IMG/VR virus record: IMGVR_UViG_3300044633_001173
Location: 1 to 50,680 of that record
From: a virus
DNA length: 50,680 nucleotides
Direction: 5' to 3' (one strand)
The notes beneath the pieces are model-generated. The model worked only from the letters and a program-made list of their open reading frames with translations, was not told the origin of the DNA and made no database searches. The position numbers and the translations under genes were made by a program. Position 1 is the first letter of the stretch, and every line of letters starts with the position of its first letter. Shown one piece after another: positions 17,353 to 26,904 of this stretch.

Positions 17353-17841
17353 ATGGCTGATTTGTTAATGAAAATGCCCTTTCAGTATGAACCTAAAAGA
17401 GCTAACCGATTCATATTGACTTTCCCTACATCTTTAGGGATTAACTCTTGGTACGTTGAAAGTACATCAAGACCAAGTATCAAAATTGAATCAAAGGATA
17501 TTCCATTCTTGAACACTAAAACTTATGTTGCTAGTAGATTCGAGTGGGAAACTATCAGTGTGAAATTCCGTGACCCAATCGGACCTTCAGCTGCACAAGC
17601 ACTTATGGAGTGGGTAAGATTACACGCTGAGTCCGTTACAGGACGTATGGGTTATGCTGCGGGTTATAAAAAAGATGTTGACTTAGAAATGTTAGACCCA
17701 ACAGGAGTAGCCGTTGAAAAATGGATTTTACAAGGTTGTTTTTTAACTGATGTTAAGTTTGGAGACGTAGGTTATGACAAGGATGATATCATGACTATAG
17801 ACGCAACACTAAGACCTGATAGATGTATTTTGGTTTACTAA
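17353..17841 (+). CDS. 19: Tail tube protein (T4 gp19-like)
   Basis: A 162-aa protein, the same length as T4 gp19 (163 aa). It forms the hexameric rings of the inner tail tube. The pattern MPFQYEPKRANRFILTFP, then WYVESTSRPSI and FEWETISVKFRDPIG, is typical of the family: an N-terminal arm, two beta-sheets that line the tube, and the 'P-x-x-x-RPDRCILVY' end with the final strand. It is flanked by its own octamer promoter and a terminator, so like the sheath it is a single-gene unit made in high amount. Confidence 0.96.
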   Translation: MADLLMKMPFQYEPKRANRFILTFPTSLGINSWYVESTSRPSIKIESKDIPFLNTKTYVASRFEWETISVKFRDPIGPSAAQALMEWVRLHAESVTGRMGYAAGYKKDVDLEMLDPTGVAVEKWILQGCFLTDVKFGDVGYDKDDIMTIDATLRPDRCILVY

Positions 17842-17862
17842 AATAATAAAATTAAAATGTAT

Positions 17863-17889
17863 AAAACCCACTCACAAGGTGGGTTTTTT
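17863..17889 (+). terminator. Intrinsic terminator after tail tube
   Basis: AAACCCAC (17864-17871) pairs with GTGGGTTT (17879-17886) around a 7-nt loop, followed by a run of T. Confidence 0.88.
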
Positions 17890-17933
17890 GTTTACAAAAA
17901 TATGTTGTAAAGTATATTTAAAATAAAAATATT

Positions 17934-18692
17934 ATGAATAGTGCAGAATCTTACGGTCAAATGGACTTCAACTTACCTCACGATGTTGTGAAGTTACCAA
18001 CTAAAGGTTTATTTTATAGACCAAAAAAAGAATCTCTAAAAGTTGGGTATTTAACGGCCAACGATGAGAACATGTTAATGTCTCCAAATATTAGTTCAGA
18101 TGGTATCGTTTATAGTTTATTGAAAAATAAAATTTATGAACCAGGGTTTGATGTTAATCAGTTATTGAATGTAGACGTTCAAGCTATTTTGATATTTTTG
18201 AGAAATACTTCATTTGGTTCTGAATATAATTTTTCTGTTACTGATCCAGCAACAAATAAAAAATTCGATATTACTTTACAGTTAGAAGAATTAAATGTTA
18301 AAAAAGCAATACACGAACCTAATGAAGATGGATTTTTTAATTTCCAATTACCTAAGACTAAAAAGAATGTAAAATTTAGATTATTAAATTTAAAAGACGA
18401 AAAAGAAATAGATACTTTGTCTGATAGTTACCCACAAAATATGGTTGCACCTGTAGTGACTAAAAGATTAGAAAAACATATAGTTGAAATTGATGGGATT
18501 ACAGACAAGTCTAAAATATCTGAATTTATTTTAAACATGCCAATTTCAGACTCTAAAGACCTTAAAAAATTTATCAAAGAGTGTGAACCACAATTAGATT
18601 TAACAAGATATATTACAGCCCCGTCAGGAGAAAAGGTAACAGTTAATCTGTCCTTTGGGGTTGAATTTTTTCGGCCTTTCTTCCAATCATAA
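17934..18692 (+). CDS. 26: Baseplate hub / tail assembly protein (gp26/gp51-type), frameshift donor
   Basis: A 252-aa protein with the layout of the T4-type baseplate assembly family (gp26-like, 'T4_baseplate'): LPTKGLFYRPKKESLKVGYL, TANDENMLMSPN, an Asp-rich helix, and LLNVDVQAILIFLRNTSFGSE (the L-x-x-D-x-x-x-x-L-x-x-x-R segment). Its job is probably as a chaperone in building the hub or loading the tape measure. The frame ends at TAA 18690-18692, but an open +1 frame (18640-18825) continues with a well-formed 'LLDEFYYLIKYGHF' extension that has no start codon of its own. Two products, 252 aa and about 296 aa, are therefore expected. It is followed by the tape-measure-like gene, the place where frameshifted chaperones are found in other tailed phages. 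A TTTG-N22-TATATTTA promoter-like pair (17887-17920) lies upstream. Confidence 0.7.
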   Translation: MNSAESYGQMDFNLPHDVVKLPTKGLFYRPKKESLKVGYLTANDENMLMSPNISSDGIVYSLLKNKIYEPGFDVNQLLNVDVQAILIFLRNTSFGSEYNFSVTDPATNKKFDITLQLEELNVKKAIHEPNEDGFFNFQLPKTKKNVKFRLLNLKDEKEIDTLSDSYPQNMVAPVVTKRLEKHIVEIDGITDKSKISEFILNMPISDSKDLKKFIKECEPQLDLTRYITAPSGEKVTVNLSFGVEFFRPFFQS

Positions 18693-18825
18693 AATTAATT
18701 TATTAGATGAGTTTTATTATCTAATAAAATACGGTCATTTTTCATATCAAGACTTACTTAAAGTACCGACTTACGAAAGAAAATACTTCGTAAACAAACT
18801 AATTGAAGAGTTCAATAAAAAATAG
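18640..18825 (+). CDS. +1-frame extension of the tail chaperone (programmed frameshift)
   Basis: The +1 frame is open from 18640 (after TAA 18637-18639) to TAG 18823-18825. Beyond the zero-frame stop it encodes NLLDEFYYLIKYGHFSYQDL and a Tyr/Lys-rich end (VPTYERKYFVNKLIEEFNKK). This looks like real protein, yet the frame holds no ATG, GTG or TTG. The best shift site is 18666-18672: TTT TTT followed by C of CGG. Re-pairing of tRNA-Phe from TTT to TTC, with an Arg CGG codon that is rare in this AT-rich genome waiting in the A site, gives a +1 shift after Phe246. The fusion would be about 296 aa. A -2 shift would reach the same frame. Confidence 0.7.
   Translation, partial: QLICPLGLNFFGLSSNHKINLLDEFYYLIKYGHFSYQDLLKVPTYERKYFVNKLIEEFNKK
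18666..18672 (+). promoter_or_regulatory. Candidate +1 frameshift site TTT-TTT-C
   Basis: Zero-frame codons TTT (18666-18668), TTT (18669-18671) and CGG (18672-18674). The UUU-C core followed by an Arg CGN codon is the same kind of site as the influenza A PA-X +1 frameshift (UUU CGU). It sits 16 nt before the zero-frame stop. Confidence 0.55.
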
Positions 18826-18832
18826 TTTTGCG

Positions 18833-18840
18833 TATTTATA
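18833..18840 (+). promoter_or_regulatory. TATTTATA late-promoter-like element before tape-measure-like gene
   Basis: GTATTTATA at 18832-18840, 14 nt before the ATG at 18855 and 7 nt after the TAG of the frameshift extension. Confidence 0.55.
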
Positions 18841-18854
18841 TATAAAATTAATCC

Positions 18855-20765
18855 ATGTTACTTTTTGCTGACACTATTTTAGATGAATTTGACCAGGCCG
18901 GTACCGGTTATGGTGATATTTTAAAGAACCTTGAAGCGGCTTTTAAGAAAGGGGTTACAAATGCAGTTGAAACAACACTGAACAGTCTTACCGCAATGGA
19001 AGATAGTACCAAAAAGTTAAATAGAACTATCACATCAGGAATGGTTGTTGGTACAGAAAAACTTAGAAATAGTTTAATTAGTTCTTACAAGGAAACTGTA
19101 AAATTTGGCGGATCATTTACAGATTTGACGGATGTCGTGGAAAATCTTAACTCAGATATGGGTAAAATGACTTTACCTTCAATTGCTGCCACTGAACAGA
19201 TGGTTGCACTTTCAAAAACGACAGGTATTGCTTCAAAAGAAATGGGTAAATTAGAAGGTTCATTTGTTCGATTACTCAAATCCCAAACAAAAAGTGCTGA
19301 AAAAATGGCAGAGATTGCAAAAATTGCAAGACAGTCTGGACTTGACGCAGCAAAACTATTAGAGGGTGTTAATAAGAATTTACAATTAGTTGACGCCTAT
19401 GCGTTTAAAGGTGGGGTTGACGGTCTAACACAAATGACAGCAAAGGCTCAGTCTTTGAATGTTGAATTGGGGGATATAGTTAGTGAACAAACTATGGATA
19501 ATTTGTTGGATCCTGAAAAGGCTATCGAAATGGCACAAACACTTAGTATGATTGGTGGATTTGGTTCGGATTTAACAAATTTCACACAACTTTTAAATGC
19601 AGGAAGAAATGATGTTGGGAAACTACAAGATTCATTTATTAATCTAGCACAATCAGCATTTAAGGTAAATGATGCGACAGGTGAAATAACGATAGATGCA
19701 CTACAAAGAGATAGATTAAAGGCATCTGTTGAAGCAATAAATGGGGACTACAAAAAGTTCATTCAAATTGGTAGAGAGGCTGCAAAACAAAAATTCATTA
19801 GTGACAAAATGTTGGCACAAGGAGTTGACATTTCAGGTATACCACAAGAGTCAATGAACTTAGTAAAATCTTTAACTGAAATTGGTAAAGGAGGAAAGTT
19901 AGAATTAAGAATTCCTGGATTTGAAACAGATGATTTAGTAAAATCAATAGGAGATAACCCGAAAGCCCTTCAAGCTGCCTTAGAAGAATACCAAAAAAAG
20001 GCAAAGCTTACTGACCGTCAGTTAGCTGAAAAATCATTAACTGTTGAGGAAACTCAACAGAAAGACATGAGAATCATTAGAGATACTCTACTTAGGGGTT
20101 TAAGTGATAATGAAAAAAATCTGGCAATTGAAAGAGTGTATGGAACTTCAGAACAATTAATGAAACCTACACAGGACAGAGCTGATGCCTTCGTAGCTGG
20201 TGCTAAATTTGAAATAAATGATATAAACACTGCTATAGCGAGACAAAAACAACTCATAGAAGACAAATCAACAGAACCTACAACAGCTGAAATGTACAGT
20301 GATAGTGATGAGAATATTAATTTTCGTCCACAGGATGCATTTTTTGGTGAAGGAAAGAAAGTTTTATCTTTAGGAAAGGGTCAAATGTTTGAATTTATTA
20401 AAGATGATCAAGCGATGTTTGCGCCGGATTTGGATAAAAAAATAGGTTTATTAAAAGACGTTTATTTACAATCACAAAATTTAAGTGACAACATACCAAC
20501 TTTAGAAATTAAAGAACCTACCCTAAGACCAATTCCGCCACAAGAAATAGTAACAAAATCTGAAACCACACAAAATACAAAACAAACAATAGATAATAAT
20601 TTCAACATTAGTGTTGATTTGAATGTTAAAGGATTAACATCGGGACCAATAGCTGATATGTTGAGTAGAGATGCAGAATTTCAAAGAAATCTTAAAGACA
20701 AAGTAATGGAAATATTCAGTCAAAGAAATTTGTTATCCAAGTCAAAATCCCGATTCGAATCATAA
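18855..20765 (+). CDS. Tape-measure-like baseplate hub protein (T4 gp29 role)
   Basis: A 636-aa protein, close to T4 gp29 (590 aa), the tail-length determinator. It is nearly all alpha-helical and rich in Ala, Lys, Glu, Leu and Ser, with long heptad-like stretches (about residues 20-170 and 270-470). There are no Cys-rich or enzymatic motifs and no clear membrane helix. It is preceded by the gp26/51-type chaperone with frameshift and followed by baseplate genes, which is the normal setting of a tape measure. The C-terminus (NFNISVDLNVKGLTSGPIAD then DAEFQRNLKDKVMEIF) is a beta-strand plus helix cap. The assignment rests on composition and context; the sequence itself is not decisive. Confidence 0.65.
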   Translation: MLLFADTILDEFDQAGTGYGDILKNLEAAFKKGVTNAVETTLNSLTAMEDSTKKLNRTITSGMVVGTEKLRNSLISSYKETVKFGGSFTDLTDVVENLNSDMGKMTLPSIAATEQMVALSKTTGIASKEMGKLEGSFVRLLKSQTKSAEKMAEIAKIARQSGLDAAKLLEGVNKNLQLVDAYAFKGGVDGLTQMTAKAQSLNVELGDIVSEQTMDNLLDPEKAIEMAQTLSMIGGFGSDLTNFTQLLNAGRNDVGKLQDSFINLAQSAFKVNDATGEITIDALQRDRLKASVEAINGDYKKFIQIGREAAKQKFISDKMLAQGVDISGIPQESMNLVKSLTEIGKGGKLELRIPGFETDDLVKSIGDNPKALQAALEEYQKKAKLTDRQLAEKSLTVEETQQKDMRIIRDTLLRGLSDNEKNLAIERVYGTSEQLMKPTQDRADAFVAGAKFEINDINTAIARQKQLIEDKSTEPTTAEMYSDSDENINFRPQDAFFGEGKKVLSLGKGQMFEFIKDDQAMFAPDLDKKIGLLKDVYLQSQNLSDNIPTLEIKEPTLRPIPPQEIVTKSETTQNTKQTIDNNFNISVDLNVKGLTSGPIADMLSRDAEFQRNLKDKVMEIFSQRNLLSKSKSRFES

Positions 20766-20781
20766 AAAATAGTATTCAATC

Positions 20782-20789
20782 TATTTATT
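20782..20789 (+). promoter_or_regulatory. TATTTATT element before 2033-aa baseplate gene
   Basis: TATTTATT ends 13 nt before the ATG at 20803. It would drive the unit 20803-33605 (three genes with overlaps or 1-nt gaps). Confidence 0.5.
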
Positions 20790-20802
20790 AGAAAAACAAT
20801 AG

Positions 20803-23800
20803 ATGAATAGTCCACTATCATTTAATTCGACTGAAAACTTCAGAAAAAAACTACAAGTTCGTAACCTCGAGCCTTATAAGGTCGATGGTTCGTTTAGTTT
20901 CGATGTATTAAAAGTAGCATCCGAAGTTACCTTGGTAGATTATTCTGTTAACAATTTACCTGATGTTACAGTCGAACAAAAAATTCAAGAAGAAAGATTA
21001 ATTAAACAAAATAAGTTTAACCCTAACGGTGGTTTTGGTGATACAATCATTATTAATATTAATAAAAATAATAAAAGTAATTTAGGTAGTTACGGTTTTC
21101 AAAACACAATTGGGTCAGAACTTGAAAATGTGGGTGATGTAACTGAGAAATTGTTGTACGTACAAAACATTTATGGCCCTACCGACTTTTCAAATTCATT
21201 TGGTAATACAATAGATATTAACAAAAACCTTAACTCAACATCTAATAAAGGAGTTTATGGTTATATAAATACACAAGGTAGTTTATTAGAAACTTTTGGT
21301 GTACAAAAGGAGAATGAACTTATAATTATCAATCAATACGGTCCTGATGGAAATGATAGTAGAAGTACTGTTACTCCTAATGTTAACAAACAAACAAAGG
21401 CGAATGAAGGTCATTATGATTTTATAGACACTATTGGTAGTGAATTAGAAAAAAGAGGAAGAACACTTAAGGAAGAACAAATAGTAATAAATCAATATGG
21501 ACCTGAAGGACAACAAAGCCAACAGACAATTAATCCTAACATAAACAAACAAACCAACGCAAATGAGGGTAACTACGGACCTTCAGACGCGATTTCAAGC
21601 CCATTAGAGTTAGAGGGAGATAGATTAGAAAATTTATTAAGAGTTCTTAACAAATTTACACCCAGCAATATTCAAAACGGTTACGGAAACTCAGTGCTGT
21701 TCCCAACAGTTACGATTGGTTCTAATCAAGGTGATTATGATTATGTTTCTAATGGTCCTAATATTACATCTGACCAATCTAGAGTAAATGCGTATACGAC
21801 AAACTTCTTTGGACCTGAAGGTGGTTTTAGAGGACAAGTTAATCCAAACATCAACCAACAGACTAAACCAAATTCTGGCCCATATAGCTACGGTTCATCG
21901 TCTCCAAATTTAACAACAGAGCAATCACAAATAATATCCTATTTGGCTAATGTATTTGGCCCTGAAGACCAACCAAATGGATTTGGGACAATGATAGACC
22001 CAAATCTTAATTTTCAAACTCAAGCAAATAAAGGTGAATATGATTTTACAGCATCTGCTCCGAACAAAACTACAGAACAGTCAATTCAATATAACTATAT
22101 AAAGAACTTATATAATACTGGTGAAGGTACTTATGAACCATTAGTTATTGATGAGTATTTTCCTGACACATTAAATAGACCATATACTAATAGTGACACG
22201 ACTTTTTCTTTTGTTGCATCATCTTATAGTCCATTTTCAATATTAACAAGTGATAATCCTAACGGTAGTGAAGGGTCATTAAGTAACGATTCTAATTTAG
22301 CTAAAATTGCTGCTAAAAAATTACAAGAGGAGTTTCGTTCAAGAGTTGCCGCAGAATTATACCAACAAACTTTAGGTAGGTCAATATTAACTAACTCATC
22401 CGTAACACCTAATTCTGGTGGTATAGGTGGTAATCCGTCAATAGACCCGTTTGAAATATTAGGAGTTGCAACAAACAACGTCCCACTTATACAAAAAAAT
22501 TATACAATCACAGAACCATCAACAATTGTTGGCGATGTACTTAGTTTTACATCAAGATTATCAGGTTTGTACTCACCTTATTCAATTATACCGGGGGAAT
22601 ATTTTGATTATCCTGAAAGAAACTTCCTAAGTCAAGCACTGGCAAACCCTATTAGCGCTGTTGGTAGTTTGATTAGTAACTTTACAAATAAAATATTATC
22701 CGCAAATATTGATTCGGGGTCAGAAAGATTTTTAGCAAATACATCAAGAGCAACTAGATCGTTATTGTTTGACCAATTATTTTTCAATCAATATAGACCT
22801 GACTACAATTTTGAATCATTATTGAGTCCTAACCTTTCATCACCTAAACCTAATTTTTATGTTGGAAACACTAAAAATTTCGTAAGAGAGGTGGTAAGTC
22901 CATCAAATGAAATTCCACTAGGTAAGGGCGACCAACCTAGTATCGGACCTGTTTTTGATTATGGTATAATTGGAAAAGAATATGAAGGTAACGCAGTAAA
23001 CAATAGATTTTTTGGAATTAATAGTAGAAACTTTTTTGATGGGGCTTCAGATACTAAAGGGGTAATTGGTGGTGGAACCCTTATTGGTAATTTCACATGG
23101 ACAACATCTAATAACACTTACATTAAACCTGGACAACCTGTTGGTTATAATAACCAAGCGGTCAATTCAACAGATAGTGGTTTAGACCAAATACTTAAAA
23201 ATACATTTGATAAATCAAAATCTTCAGATTTAACGTTAACTGACGGGTCTATTTTAGATATAACACAAAAATTAATAGATGCGGGTAGTAGGTCATCAAA
23301 TAAAGCACAACATGTTGGAAATGCAATTAACCAAGTGTCCAAGGTTTTCAATGACGGTTATATTGAAATGACAAAAGGGTCAAGAGTATTTAGATACGTT
23401 ACTCCAACTTCAGTACAACCTGACCCCGATAATCCTGTGACCGATGTAAAGGGGTTTGAGTATTGTAGGTTATTTACTAAGGATAGACCATATTACACTT
23501 ACAAAAATTTACAAAAAAGTAAGTTAAGAAATAATAAAGGTAACATAAGGGGGGCTTCATATTCTGTACTTGACTCTACTTACAACCTTAATATCGCACC
23601 TATGACTGGTCCTGACTCTACAAACATACAAAACGGTAGGGTTAAGAAATATATGTTTTCTTTGGAAAATTTAGCTTGGAGAACATCCAATAAACCAGGA
23701 TTTACTGTTGATGATTTACCTGGATGTGAAATTGGACCAAACGGGGGTAGAATTATGTGGTTTCCGCCATATGACTTGAGTTTCGACGAGAGTTCTCGAG

Positions 23801-26800
23801 CGGATTGGGAGGCAAATGTTTTTTTAGGTAGACCTGAACCAATTTACACATATAAAAGTACAGAAAGAACTGGTACTATAAAATGGAAAATAGTTGTTGA
23901 CCACCCTTCAATCATGAACCTTTTAGTAAAAAGAGAATTAGAATCACAGAATACTTCTGTTGCGACAAAAGTTATTGATTCGTTTATTGCGGGGTGTACT
24001 GAGTATGACATATACGACCTATTAAGAAAATATGGTTCATTCAGTTTAAATGACATATATAATGTGGTATCAACTTTGTCTAACGAAACGCTACAAGAAG
24101 TTGCTAAAGAATTACCAAACGAAACACCACAATCAGAAACAATTATTGAGACTGATGTTAATTTGGAGGAAGGTTCACAATCATCGGAAAGTGAAACAAC
24201 AATTGCCGAAGATTTAAAAACCGAATCATACCAAAATATACAATTACTATTTCAAGAAGCAAAACCAAGTTCGAATGATACTGACGGGTCATATGAAGAA
24301 TATTTTGATGAATTAATTGATGCTAAATCAGATTATGATTCTGCCGGTACGGCACCAGGTGGTTTTGCAAACAAACTTTATTTTTATAATGGTAATTTAG
24401 TAACAAACGCACCTTCTAATTTCTCTTTTGCAGATTATATAGACACAAGGAAATCGTCATTGGATGATGTTTTCAGTTTCGCTCAACAGGAGTACGACAC
24501 ATTCAAAGAACTACTTTCTAAAATTTTAACTCTATGTGATGGTGGAAATAAAATAGTTTTAGAAGTTATTGGTTCTGCTAACTCAAACAACAGTGGGGCA
24601 AGTGGATATAATAACTCACTTTCAAAAAGAAGGACTGATTCAGTAATTAAAATGATTACAGATTTTACTGAAGGTGATTTGAATATGAAAGATATGGTTG
24701 ATAAAAAGTTGTTAGAATTTTCAACATCAAGTGCCGGTTCAAATTTAGAAATTAATGAGGAGAACTACAGAGATATCGACTGTTCAAAACCTTTTGCTAA
24801 CTCAACAATTTTAAAATACTCGGTTCAAGGCATGATGTGTAGAAGGGTAAAAGTTGGAGTAAAAGAACAAACACCTCCACCAACAACCACACCATCAGCA
24901 CCGACAACAGATGTCACAGAACAACCTGAAGGAGAAATACCAAATCCATTGGCTGCGGATAACGATAATACGGATAATACACAACCGCAATCAGAAAGTT
25001 CACCTGTAGTTAGGCAAGTCAAAAAACAAACATTAACTAATAGTCTTAGAGAGGGTATTACAAAAAGGTTACTAAGAAAACTTTTAAGTGAATGTGACTA
25101 CTTCGAAATGATAAGAGAAGAAGACCCAATGATTTATGATGGAATCAAGAGTAGAATAAAAAACTTTAATCCGGTATTCCATTCAATAACACCTGAAGGT
25201 TTAAATGCACGACTTACATTCCTACAACAGTGTATGAGACCGGGAGATACGATACCTACTGCGGTAGATAGTGGACAAGGTGGTACACAACTTCTTTATA
25301 ACGACGTTAATAATAGTGCTTTCGGATCACCACCTATTTGTATTTTAAGGATAGGTGACTTTTTCCATACAAAAATAGTGTGTGAAAGTTTGGATATTTC
25401 ATACGAGGATGCGGTATACGACCTTAACCCAGAGGGTATAGGTGTTCAACCTATGATAGCATCAATTACGATGCAAATTAAGTTTATTGGTGGTCATGGT
25501 CTAAAAGAACCCGTAGCCCAACTTCAAAATTCATTATCATTCAATTACTACGCGAACACTGAAGTTTATGATGAAAGAGCCACTGAAACGGAACAACTGA
25601 ATCCAGAGTTTGAAAAACAAATAATTGAGGATATCAAAAACGAAGCAGGTGTGCCTCCATTAACAAGACCACCAGTTAATGATGGTGGAGTGACTCTTGG
25701 TACTATTACGACATCTTCTTTTGATGTTAATACGTCACAAGTTATTGGACAAATTAACTATAAAGAAAATATGAACAATATGATTACATCTACCGAAAAT
25801 TATATTAACAATATAAACACAACATTGAATGATTTAAAAAATGATTTGTTGTGGGGTGGACTTATTTTATATACTTCACAAAGAAGTTATAGTGATGGAT
25901 TGTTTGATTGGTTATTAGGTGGACCACCACAAGAAGTTAAAATATTCGGTAAACCCGTAAATTACCAGTCCAAAGTTGATTCTTTGTTTAACAATGCAAA
26001 AACAGACATTGAAAATGATTTATGTCCTTTGATTGCTCAACTTACAAACCAAGGGTTTGCTTCAAATAGTGATACAAGAAAAGTTAAGAGAAAATTAACA
26101 GAAATGGTAGATGCCAGAAAAACTGCTTATTTACAATCTTTAGAAAAGAACACATCGAAATTAATACAAGAAGAATTAAATTTTATAAAAAATTCAGACC
26201 AAATAAATTTTGTTTTAAGTGAAGTTGATGGGTACAAAAATAAAAGAGGTGGTGTTGTTATCTATGATATTTCAGGAACAACGGAGGTAGACCCAACTAG
26301 TGTTGGAGTATTGAATACTTATAATGAATTGAAAGATGATTTATTAAAAATTGGTTCAGATCTAAATGAACTAAATGAAAAGTATGAGAATTATCAAATA
26401 ATACCTAATGGTCCTAATAAAATTTACAACGACAACTTTAATTTTGATGTGTACATTGAATCAACAGCACCTCAAGATGTAAGATTTTTCTTGATATTTG
26501 GTAAAGAAATTCTACAAGATAGAAATAAATTTATGGATGAGGTAACATCAACAATAACAGAATCACTAAGTTATTCCAATTATAAGAGTTTTATGTTTGC
26601 TAACATTGGTGTAAACGGAGCAATAATTGGTAACCAAACGACAGTTATTCCAAATGGAAGGTTTAGTAAATATGAAAAGTCAAAACAGACATTAGAAGAT
26701 AATTTTAAAAATTTTAATGACCAATATTTTATATCTAAATTCCCAAATAACAAATATATAACATTCAATAAAAATAAAGCAAGAAATTTCACATTTGTTA

Positions 26801-26904
26801 AACAGGAGCCTATCAACCCTGCTAACGAACAAAATCTTCTTGATTTATGGTCAACTGTTGATTCAACAGGTAATTTATTTAACTTGAAAAAACAAATGGT
26901 TTAA
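20803..26904 (+). CDS. Giant baseplate protein with 52-aa repeats and OmpA-like domain
   Basis: A 2033-aa protein. Residues 70-435 are seven tandem repeats of about 52 aa, each opening with an N-x-F/Y-G-P motif (for example NQYGPEG) and carrying N-x-N-x-Q-T-x-A-N-x-G-x-Y. About residues 950-1060 form a conserved core (KYMFSLENLAWRTS, IMWFPPYDLSF, GRPEPIYTYKSTER). Around 1210-1330 there is an OmpA/MotB-like module: KIVLEVIGSAN, then NNSLSKRRTDSVIKM. After an acidic, Pro-rich linker (about 1345-1405), a segment RIGDFFHTKIVCESLDISYE and PMIASITMQIKFIGGHGLKE resembles tail hub or LysM-associated folds. The last 500 aa are helical. It is probably a hub or wedge protein that touches peptidoglycan during infection. 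It is followed after 1 nt by the gp53-like gene. Confidence 0.7.
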   Translation: MNSPLSFNSTENFRKKLQVRNLEPYKVDGSFSFDVLKVASEVTLVDYSVNNLPDVTVEQKIQEERLIKQNKFNPNGGFGDTIIININKNNKSNLGSYGFQNTIGSELENVGDVTEKLLYVQNIYGPTDFSNSFGNTIDINKNLNSTSNKGVYGYINTQGSLLETFGVQKENELIIINQYGPDGNDSRSTVTPNVNKQTKANEGHYDFIDTIGSELEKRGRTLKEEQIVINQYGPEGQQSQQTINPNINKQTNANEGNYGPSDAISSPLELEGDRLENLLRVLNKFTPSNIQNGYGNSVLFPTVTIGSNQGDYDYVSNGPNITSDQSRVNAYTTNFFGPEGGFRGQVNPNINQQTKPNSGPYSYGSSSPNLTTEQSQIISYLANVFGPEDQPNGFGTMIDPNLNFQTQANKGEYDFTASAPNKTTEQSIQYNYIKNLYNTGEGTYEPLVIDEYFPDTLNRPYTNSDTTFSFVASSYSPFSILTSDNPNGSEGSLSNDSNLAKIAAKKLQEEFRSRVAAELYQQTLGRSILTNSSVTPNSGGIGGNPSIDPFEILGVATNNVPLIQKNYTITEPSTIVGDVLSFTSRLSGLYSPYSIIPGEYFDYPERNFLSQALANPISAVGSLISNFTNKILSANIDSGSERFLANTSRATRSLLFDQLFFNQYRPDYNFESLLSPNLSSPKPNFYVGNTKNFVREVVSPSNEIPLGKGDQPSIGPVFDYGIIGKEYEGNAVNNRFFGINSRNFFDGASDTKGVIGGGTLIGNFTWTTSNNTYIKPGQPVGYNNQAVNSTDSGLDQILKNTFDKSKSSDLTLTDGSILDITQKLIDAGSRSSNKAQHVGNAINQVSKVFNDGYIEMTKGSRVFRYVTPTSVQPDPDNPVTDVKGFEYCRLFTKDRPYYTYKNLQKSKLRNNKGNIRGASYSVLDSTYNLNIAPMTGPDSTNIQNGRVKKYMFSLENLAWRTSNKPGFTVDDLPGCEIGPNGGRIMWFPPYDLSFDESSRADWEANVFLGRPEPIYTYKSTERTGTIKWKIVVDHPSIMNLLVKRELESQNTSVATKVIDSFIAGCTEYDIYDLLRKYGSFSLNDIYNVVSTLSNETLQEVAKELPNETPQSETIIETDVNLEEGSQSSESETTIAEDLKTESYQNIQLLFQEAKPSSNDTDGSYEEYFDELIDAKSDYDSAGTAPGGFANKLYFYNGNLVTNAPSNFSFADYIDTRKSSLDDVFSFAQQEYDTFKELLSKILTLCDGGNKIVLEVIGSANSNNSGASGYNNSLSKRRTDSVIKMITDFTEGDLNMKDMVDKKLLEFSTSSAGSNLEINEENYRDIDCSKPFANSTILKYSVQGMMCRRVKVGVKEQTPPPTTTPSAPTTDVTEQPEGEIPNPLAADNDNTDNTQPQSESSPVVRQVKKQTLTNSLREGITKRLLRKLLSECDYFEMIREEDPMIYDGIKSRIKNFNPVFHSITPEGLNARLTFLQQCMRPGDTIPTAVDSGQGGTQLLYNDVNNSAFGSPPICILRIGDFFHTKIVCESLDISYEDAVYDLNPEGIGVQPMIASITMQIKFIGGHGLKEPVAQLQNSLSFNYYANTEVYDERATETEQLNPEFEKQIIEDIKNEAGVPPLTRPPVNDGGVTLGTITTSSFDVNTSQVIGQINYKENMNNMITSTENYINNINTTLNDLKNDLLWGGLILYTSQRSYSDGLFDWLLGGPPQEVKIFGKPVNYQSKVDSLFNNAKTDIENDLCPLIAQLTNQGFASNSDTRKVKRKLTEMVDARKTAYLQSLEKNTSKLIQEELNFIKNSDQINFVLSEVDGYKNKRGGVVIYDISGTTEVDPTSVGVLNTYNELKDDLLKIGSDLNELNEKYENYQIIPNGPNKIYNDNFNFDVYIESTAPQDVRFFLIFGKEILQDRNKFMDEVTSTITESLSYSNYKSFMFANIGVNGAIIGNQTTVIPNGRFSKYEKSKQTLEDNFKNFNDQYFISKFPNNKYITFNKNKARNFTFVKQEPINPANEQNLLDLWSTVDSTGNLFNLKKQMV
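21010..22104 (+). repeat. Seven tandem about 52-codon repeats within the baseplate gene
   Basis: Units begin at residues 70, 122, 177, 230, 283, 334 and 383, with a partial eighth at 435. Lengths are 49-55 aa. The protein motif is kept (N-x-[FY]-[GNT]-P at the unit start) while the DNA has diverged, so the repeats are old and under protein-level selection. Confidence 0.85.

Noticed and set aside
18665-18671. Classic -1 slippery heptamer A-TTT-TTT in the tail chaperone
   Set aside because: A -1 shift does not lead into the open downstream frame; only +1 (or -2) does.
21010-22104. Regular repeats taken as a CRISPR-like array
   Set aside because: Repeats are conserved at protein level, not DNA level, with a period near 156 nt and no spacers.
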